DNA of 64,000 nt. Origin: Amycolatopsis tolypomycina (lineage in GTDB: Bacteria; Actinomycetota; Actinomycetes; Mycobacteriales; Pseudonocardiaceae). The notes under the pieces were generated by a model. That model was given only the letters and a program-made list of their open reading frames with translations, was not told where the DNA came from and ran no database searches. Location of the stretch: contig NZ_FNSO01000001.1 of the NCBI RefSeq assembly GCF_900105945.1, positions 62,001 through 126,000 of the forward strand. The letters are read 5' to 3'. The translations under genes were made by a program, and so were the position numbers. This document shows, piece by piece, positions 59,849-64,000 of the stretch. Position 1 is the first letter of the stretch, and every line of letters starts with the position of its first letter.

Positions 59849-61446
59849 CGACCACCGAGGCGCCGCCCGCCGCGCCGAAGCCGCCGCACCACACACCCGC
59901 CAGGCGCACCCTCGCCTTCCTGCGCAACACCTGGCGCGGCCTGACGTCGATGCGCACCGCGCTCGTCCTGCTGTTCCTGCTCGCGCTGGCCGCCCTGCCG
60001 GGCGCGCTGCTGCCGCAGCGGAAGCTGAACGCGCCCAAGGTCGACGAGTACATCGCCGCCCACGGCTGGTGGGGGACGCTGCTCGACAAGCTCGAGTTCT
60101 ACGACGTCTACTCCAGCATCTGGTTCTCGGCCATCTACCTGCTGCTGATGATCTCGCTCGTCGGCTGCCTGACCCCGCGCAGCTTCGAGTACGTCAAGGC
60201 CATGCGCGCCAAGCCGGTGCTGACCCCGCGCAACCTGGCCCGGATGCCGCACTACCGGCTCGGCCGCGGCAAGACCGACGTCACCGCCGAGATCGCCGCC
60301 GTCCACAAGCAGCTCTCCGGCTGGCGCCGCGTCGAACGCGAAGAGGCCGGCGGCGTCCGCACGATCTCGGCCGAACGCGGGTTCCTGCGCGAGACCGGCA
60401 ACCTGCTCTTCCACTTCAGCATGCTGGGCCTGATCGTGTTCTTCGCCCTCGGCAAGCTCTTCAGCTACGAAGGCCAGGTCATCGTCCAGGCCGACGGCAG
60501 CACGTTCTGCAACTCCGGCATCTACAACTACGACTCCTTCAACGCCGGCCTGCGCGTCGACGGCACCGACCTCAACCCGTTCTGCGTGAAGGTCAACGAC
60601 TTCACCGCGCGCTTCACCGCGTCGGGCCAGCCGGACTACTACCACTCGAACATCGAGTACCAGTCCGGCGCGGACCTCGACACGAACACCTGGCGCCCGT
60701 ACGGCCTCGAGGTCAACTCGCCGCTGCGCACCGCCGGCGACCGCGTCTACCTGCTCGGCCACGGCTACTCGCCGAAGTTCACGGTCACCTTCCCGGACGG
60801 CACGCAGCGCACCCAGAACACCCAGTGGCGCACGGTCGACCCGGCCACGATGCTCGCCGAGGGCGCGACGAAGTTCGACCAGCCCGGCGTCACCGACGAG
60901 GTGCAGCGGCGGACCCGCCAGCTGGCCATCACCGGCCTGTTCGCCCCGACGGCGTTCCTGCACGGCAACGTCCTGACGTCGTCGGCGCCGGAGGCGAGCG
61001 ACCCCGCCGTCGCCGTCGACGTCCTGCGCGGCGACCTCGGCCTGGACTCCGGGCGCGGCCAGTCGGTCTTCGAGGTCGACCAGTCACGGGTCGACGACGG
61101 CAGGCTGAAGAAGGTCGCCCGCGAGAACCTCAAGGTCGGCCAGGAGATCAAGCTCGACGACGGCACGAAGATCCGCTTCGACGGCGTCGGCCAGTGGGTC
61201 TCCCTGCAGGTGTCCCACGACCCGACGCAGGGGTTCGTGCTCGGCTTCGCCATCGCGATGTTCCTCGGGCTCGGCGCGTCCCTGCTGGTCAAGCGCCGCC
61301 GGCTGTGGGTGCGGGTGAAGCCGGGCACCGAAGCCGAGCCGGGTACCGTGATCGAGGTTGCCGGGCTGGCCCGCACCGACCAGGCCGGGTACGGCGAAGA
61401 GTTCCACCGGGTCAGCGAACGCCTGCTCGGCGGGCAGAAGGGCTGA
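59845..61446 (+). CDS. resB: cytochrome c biogenesis protein ResB
   Basis: A 533-residue ResB (Ccs1), the partner of CcsB in system II haem delivery and ligation to apocytochrome c. Three N-terminal helices are seen (ALVLLFLLALAALPGALLPQ, SIWFSAIYLLLMISLVGCLT, FHFSMLGLIVFFALGKLFSY), followed by a large extracytoplasmic domain and a final helix (FVLGFAIAMFLGLGASLLVK). The GTG overlaps the ccdA stop. ccsB follows 3 bp after the stop. Confidence 0.93.
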   Translation: MTTTEAPPAAPKPPHHTPARRTLAFLRNTWRGLTSMRTALVLLFLLALAALPGALLPQRKLNAPKVDEYIAAHGWWGTLLDKLEFYDVYSSIWFSAIYLLLMISLVGCLTPRSFEYVKAMRAKPVLTPRNLARMPHYRLGRGKTDVTAEIAAVHKQLSGWRRVEREEAGGVRTISAERGFLRETGNLLFHFSMLGLIVFFALGKLFSYEGQVIVQADGSTFCNSGIYNYDSFNAGLRVDGTDLNPFCVKVNDFTARFTASGQPDYYHSNIEYQSGADLDTNTWRPYGLEVNSPLRTAGDRVYLLGHGYSPKFTVTFPDGTQRTQNTQWRTVDPATMLAEGATKFDQPGVTDEVQRRTRQLAITGLFAPTAFLHGNVLTSSAPEASDPAVAVDVLRGDLGLDSGRGQSVFEVDQSRVDDGRLKKVARENLKVGQEIKLDDGTKIRFDGVGQWVSLQVSHDPTQGFVLGFAIAMFLGLGASLLVKRRRLWVRVKPGTEAEPGTVIEVAGLARTDQAGYGEEFHRVSERLLGGQKG

Positions 61447-61449
61447 GGC

Positions 61450-62418
61450 ATGCCGATCAACGAGACGCTGTCGCAATACAGTGACTGGCTGTACACCACC
61501 GCCGCGGCGATCTACGTCGTCGCGCTGATGATGACGCTGATCGAGCAGGGCTTCGGCGCCAAGGGCAGGCTCGCCACCGAGCGCGCCAAGCTGCGGGCGC
61601 GCGAGCTCGTCGGCGCCGGCGGGCCGCCGGTCGCCCAGGTCCCGGCCGCGCAGCGCGAGGTCGGCAGGCCCGAGCGGATCGGCCGGATGGGCGCGGCGCT
61701 GCTGGTGCTCGGCGCGCTGCTGCAGCTGACGGCGATCGTGCTGCGCGGGCTCGCCGTGCACCGCGCGCCGTGGGGCAACATGTACGAGTACGGCATGGCG
61801 GTCACCTTCATCACGGTGGTCACCTGGCTGATCGTGATGGGGAAGTTCCCGGTCCGGCACCTCACCGGCTTCCTGCTGCTGCCCGTCGTGATCCTGATGT
61901 TCGTCAACGGCACGCTGCTGTACACGATCGCCGCGCCGGTGCAGCCCGCGCTGCAGTCGTACTGGCTGGTCATCCACGTCGCGGCGGCCATCATCGGCTC
62001 CGGCGTCTTCCTGGTGCCGGGTGTGGCCAGCGTCCTGTACCTGTTCCGCGCGGCCTACGACAAGGACAACACGAAGTTCGCCCGGTTCGCGCCGAAGCTG
62101 CCCGAGGCCGACGTCCTCGACCGGATCGCCTACCGGACCACCATCTTCGCCTTCCCGGTGTTCACCTTCGGCGTGCTCTGCGGCGCGGTCTGGGCCGAGT
62201 CGGCCTGGGGCCGGTTCTGGGGCTGGGACCCCAAGGAGACCTGCGCGTTCATCGCCTGGGTCGTCTACGCGGCCTACCTGCACTCGCGGGCGACCGCGGG
62301 CTGGCGGGGCGCGCGGGCGGCGATCATCAACATCGTCGGGTTCGCCGCGATGATCTTCAACCTGTTCTTCGTGAACCTCGTCTCCGTCGGCCTGCACTCC
62401 TACGCCGGGGTGGGCTGA
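61450..62418 (+). CDS. ccsB: cytochrome c biogenesis protein CcsB (CcsA-type haem handler)
   Basis: A 322-residue polytopic haem-handling protein. The tryptophan-rich WWD signature is WGRFWGWDPKETCAFIAWVV, with conserved His in YLHSRATAGW and VIHVAAAIIG and near the RGLAVHRAPWGNMYEYGMAV loop. It exports or presents haem to apocytochrome c with ResB. ATG 61450 lies 3 bp after resB. It ends the hem/cytochrome block. Confidence 0.94.
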   Translation: MPINETLSQYSDWLYTTAAAIYVVALMMTLIEQGFGAKGRLATERAKLRARELVGAGGPPVAQVPAAQREVGRPERIGRMGAALLVLGALLQLTAIVLRGLAVHRAPWGNMYEYGMAVTFITVVTWLIVMGKFPVRHLTGFLLLPVVILMFVNGTLLYTIAAPVQPALQSYWLVIHVAAAIIGSGVFLVPGVASVLYLFRAAYDKDNTKFARFAPKLPEADVLDRIAYRTTIFAFPVFTFGVLCGAVWAESAWGRFWGWDPKETCAFIAWVVYAAYLHSRATAGWRGARAAIINIVGFAAMIFNLFFVNLVSVGLHSYAGVG

Positions 62419-62495
62419 GCGTCCCGCGCCGCCGCCGACTACCGTCGACATCGGGGGACTGAGGTGTCAGGCGGAGTGCGCGGAGGTTTTCACCG

Positions 62496-63848
62496 GTGAC
62501 CGGACCCAGCGAAGAATCGGCTCCTGGCCACCCCGACCCGGCCGCGGCGGCGCCGCAGCCGGGCCTGTTCGCCGACGACCGGACGGACTCGCACCCGCAC
62601 CCCGACGCGTCGGGTGCCTACGACGTGCAGCCGACGCAGGCGGTGGCCCCGCCGCCCAACCCGGCGGTGTCCGGCCCGCACCAGGTCAACCCGGCCGGGT
62701 CGGGGCCGCACCAGGTCAACCCGGCCGGGTCGGGGCCGCACCAGGTCAACCCGGCCGTCTCGGGGCCGCACCAGGTGCCCTACGGCTACGACCAGAACCT
62801 CCCGCCGCTGCAGCCGCAGCCGTACCCGGCGCAGGCGCAGTACCCGCAGCAGCCGTCGGGGCTGCCCCAGCCCCAGGGCGGCCGCCACGCGGCGCCGCCG
62901 CAGCCGGGCGGCCACGGGCACGACCTGTCGACCGCGCACCTGGTCAAGCAGAACAAGCGGCCCCCGCAGTCCGGCTGGCGCAAGGCGCTCTACGTCGGCA
63001 CCGGCAAGCTGGTCAACCCGGGGGAGAGCCCGGCGGACACCCGCCGCCGCGAGCTGATCGCCCGCGTCAACCAGCCGCTGCGCGGGTGCTACAAGATCGC
63101 GATGCTGTCGCTCAAGGGCGGCGTCGGCAAGACCACGGTGACGACCACGCTGGGCTCGACGTTCGCCTCGCTGCGCGGCGACCGCGTGGTGGCGGTGGAC
63201 GCCAACCCGGACCGCGGCACGCTGTCGCAGAAGATCCCGCTGGAAACGACGGCGACGGTCCGCCACCTGCTGCGTGACGCGGCCCGCATCACCCGCTACA
63301 GCGACGTCCGCTCGTACACGTCCCAGGGCTCGAGCCGGCTGGAGATCCTGGCGAGCGAGCAGGACCCGGCCGTCTCGGAGGCGTTCTCCGAAGACGACTA
63401 CCGGCGCACGGTCAACCTGCTGGAGCACTTCTACAACATCGTGCTCACCGACTGCGGGACAGGCCTGATGCACTCGGCCATGAAGGGCGTCCTGGACGTC
63501 GCGGACGCCCTGGTGGTGGTCTCGTCCGGCTCGGTCGACGGCGCCCGCAGCGCCTCGGCGACCCTCGACTGGCTCGAGGCCCACGGCTACGGCGAGCTGG
63601 TCAAGCGCTCGGTGGCGGTGATCAACTCGGTCCGCCCGAAGGGTGGGTCCGTCGACCTCGACAAGCTGTCGGCGCACTTCGGGGCGAAGGTCAGGGCGGT
63701 CTGCAAGGTCCCGTTCGACCCGCACCTGGAGGAAGGCGCGGAGATCGAGCTGGACCGCCTCTCCGGCGACACGCGGCTCGCGCTTCTGGAGCTGGCCGCA
63801 ACCGTCGCCGACGGCTTCGCCACCCCGCTTTCGCAGGGCTACCGCTGA
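62496..63848 (+). CDS. MinD/ParA-like P-loop ATPase with repeat-rich N terminus
   Basis: A 450-residue protein. The first 150 residues are disordered and Pro-rich and include four near-perfect SGPHQVNPAG repeats (about 64-98). The C-terminal ATPase (about 195-450) carries the deviant Walker A LKGGVGKTTVTTTLG, the switch region VVAVDANPDRGTLSQKIP and VLTDCGTGLMHSAMKGVLDV. The layout recalls actinobacterial MinD-like ATPases near type VII secretion or cell-pole genes, but no ESX gene is visible here. It fills the position of Rv0530. GTG 62496 starts the protein. Confidence 0.82.
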   Translation: MTGPSEESAPGHPDPAAAAPQPGLFADDRTDSHPHPDASGAYDVQPTQAVAPPPNPAVSGPHQVNPAGSGPHQVNPAGSGPHQVNPAVSGPHQVPYGYDQNLPPLQPQPYPAQAQYPQQPSGLPQPQGGRHAAPPQPGGHGHDLSTAHLVKQNKRPPQSGWRKALYVGTGKLVNPGESPADTRRRELIARVNQPLRGCYKIAMLSLKGGVGKTTVTTTLGSTFASLRGDRVVAVDANPDRGTLSQKIPLETTATVRHLLRDAARITRYSDVRSYTSQGSSRLEILASEQDPAVSEAFSEDDYRRTVNLLEHFYNIVLTDCGTGLMHSAMKGVLDVADALVVVSSGSVDGARSASATLDWLEAHGYGELVKRSVAVINSVRPKGGSVDLDKLSAHFGAKVRAVCKVPFDPHLEEGAEIELDRLSGDTRLALLELAATVADGFATPLSQGYR

Positions 63849-63865
63849 CCGAACCCACGTGATCA

Positions 63866-63996
63866 GGCCCGTCACCCGCGTGATCAGAGACGGAACTCGC
63901 GTGATCAGAGACGGAAGTCACGTGATCGAAGGCGGAACTCGCGAGTTCCGGCTTCAATCACGCGAGTTCCGGCTTCAATCACGTGGGTGACGGGCC
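63866..63996. repeat. 21-bp-period palindromic repeat module
   Basis: Three direct 21-bp units (CGTGATC at 63879, 63900 and 63921) are followed by two inverted units (CGAGTTCCGGCTTCAATCA type) with the same period. The centre is the perfect palindrome GGAACTCGCGAGTTCC at 63934-63949. Inner arms of 14 bp pair 63892-63905 with 63957-63970, and outer arms of 19 bp with one mismatch pair 63866-63884 with 63978-63996. It starts 18 bp after the ATPase stop. Only 4 bp remain to the window end, so more may follow. Confidence 0.85.
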
Positions 63997-64000
63997 CCGT

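Overview
The window is high-GC actinobacterial DNA, most likely from a Pseudonocardiaceae genome close to Amycolatopsis. The evidence is codon use, frequent GTG starts and 4-base stop/start overlaps, a mycothiol gene (mshA) with a mycothiol-dependent enzyme, a Streptomyces-type BldN sigma factor next to its probable membrane anti-sigma factor, Rex-controlled haem genes, and gene order. From memory, the order from the DUF2505 gene to the MinD-like ATPase follows Mycobacterium tuberculosis Rv0481c-Rv0530: murB, lprQ/Ldt, mshA, YbjN, gpm1, senX3-regX3, ppx, membrane protein, sugar isomerase, thioesterase, proC, BldC, bS22-like, galE, plsC, serB1, glutaredoxin, hemA-C-D-B, hemL, phosphatase, resA, ccdA, resB, ccsB. 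It is a conserved chromosomal core with lineage-specific insertions, not a large accessory island.

Layout. 1-8.3 kb holds variable metabolic genes: MarR, a reductase, a dehalogenase, a TetR/alcohol dehydrogenase pair with twin operators, purU, a DedA protein and a methyltransferase. 8.2-16 kb is the envelope and mycothiol block. 16.4-22.8 kb is inserted: a secreted SH3 protein, a lipoprotein with a MacB-like ABC system, a LuxR regulator and an aldo/keto reductase. 22.8-34 kb carries senX3-regX3 behind a predicted PHO box, ppx, proC, bldC, a 33-codon basic protein gene, an epimerase and an acyltransferase. 34-42.4 kb holds a CPBP protein, serB1, the rsbN/bldN pair, an acyl-CoA synthetase, a glutaredoxin, a sulfite-oxidase-like enzyme and a fasciclin lipoprotein. 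42.6-50.2 kb is the rex-hem block, split by an IS110-family element at the hemA start codon. 50.2-55.9 kb has small membrane proteins, a second MacB-like system and TspO. 55.9-62.4 kb is hemL plus the system II cytochrome c maturation genes. A MinD-like ATPase closes the window.

Functional logic. Haem synthesis from glutamyl-tRNA (hemA, hemL, hemB, hemC, hemD) is physically linked to haem use (ResA, CcdA, ResB, CcsB) and to the NADH sensor Rex, which has a consensus operator in front of its own gene. The second theme is envelope control: murB, an L,D-transpeptidase, the SenX3-RegX3 phosphate sensor and the BldN/RsbN sigma switch.

The most unusual feature is a set of palindromic intergenic modules in four sequence families. 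Three families use a fixed design: direct repeat units of constant period (30, 30 and 21 bp) closed by inverted units. They sit mainly at gene 3' ends and look like lineage-specific terminator or REP-like elements. Copies of the fourth family (core ACTTTCACGTGAAAGT) also lie in frame inside two coding genes. Intergenic stretches over 300 bp are described in the feature list. I saw no tRNA, rRNA or CRISPR array.
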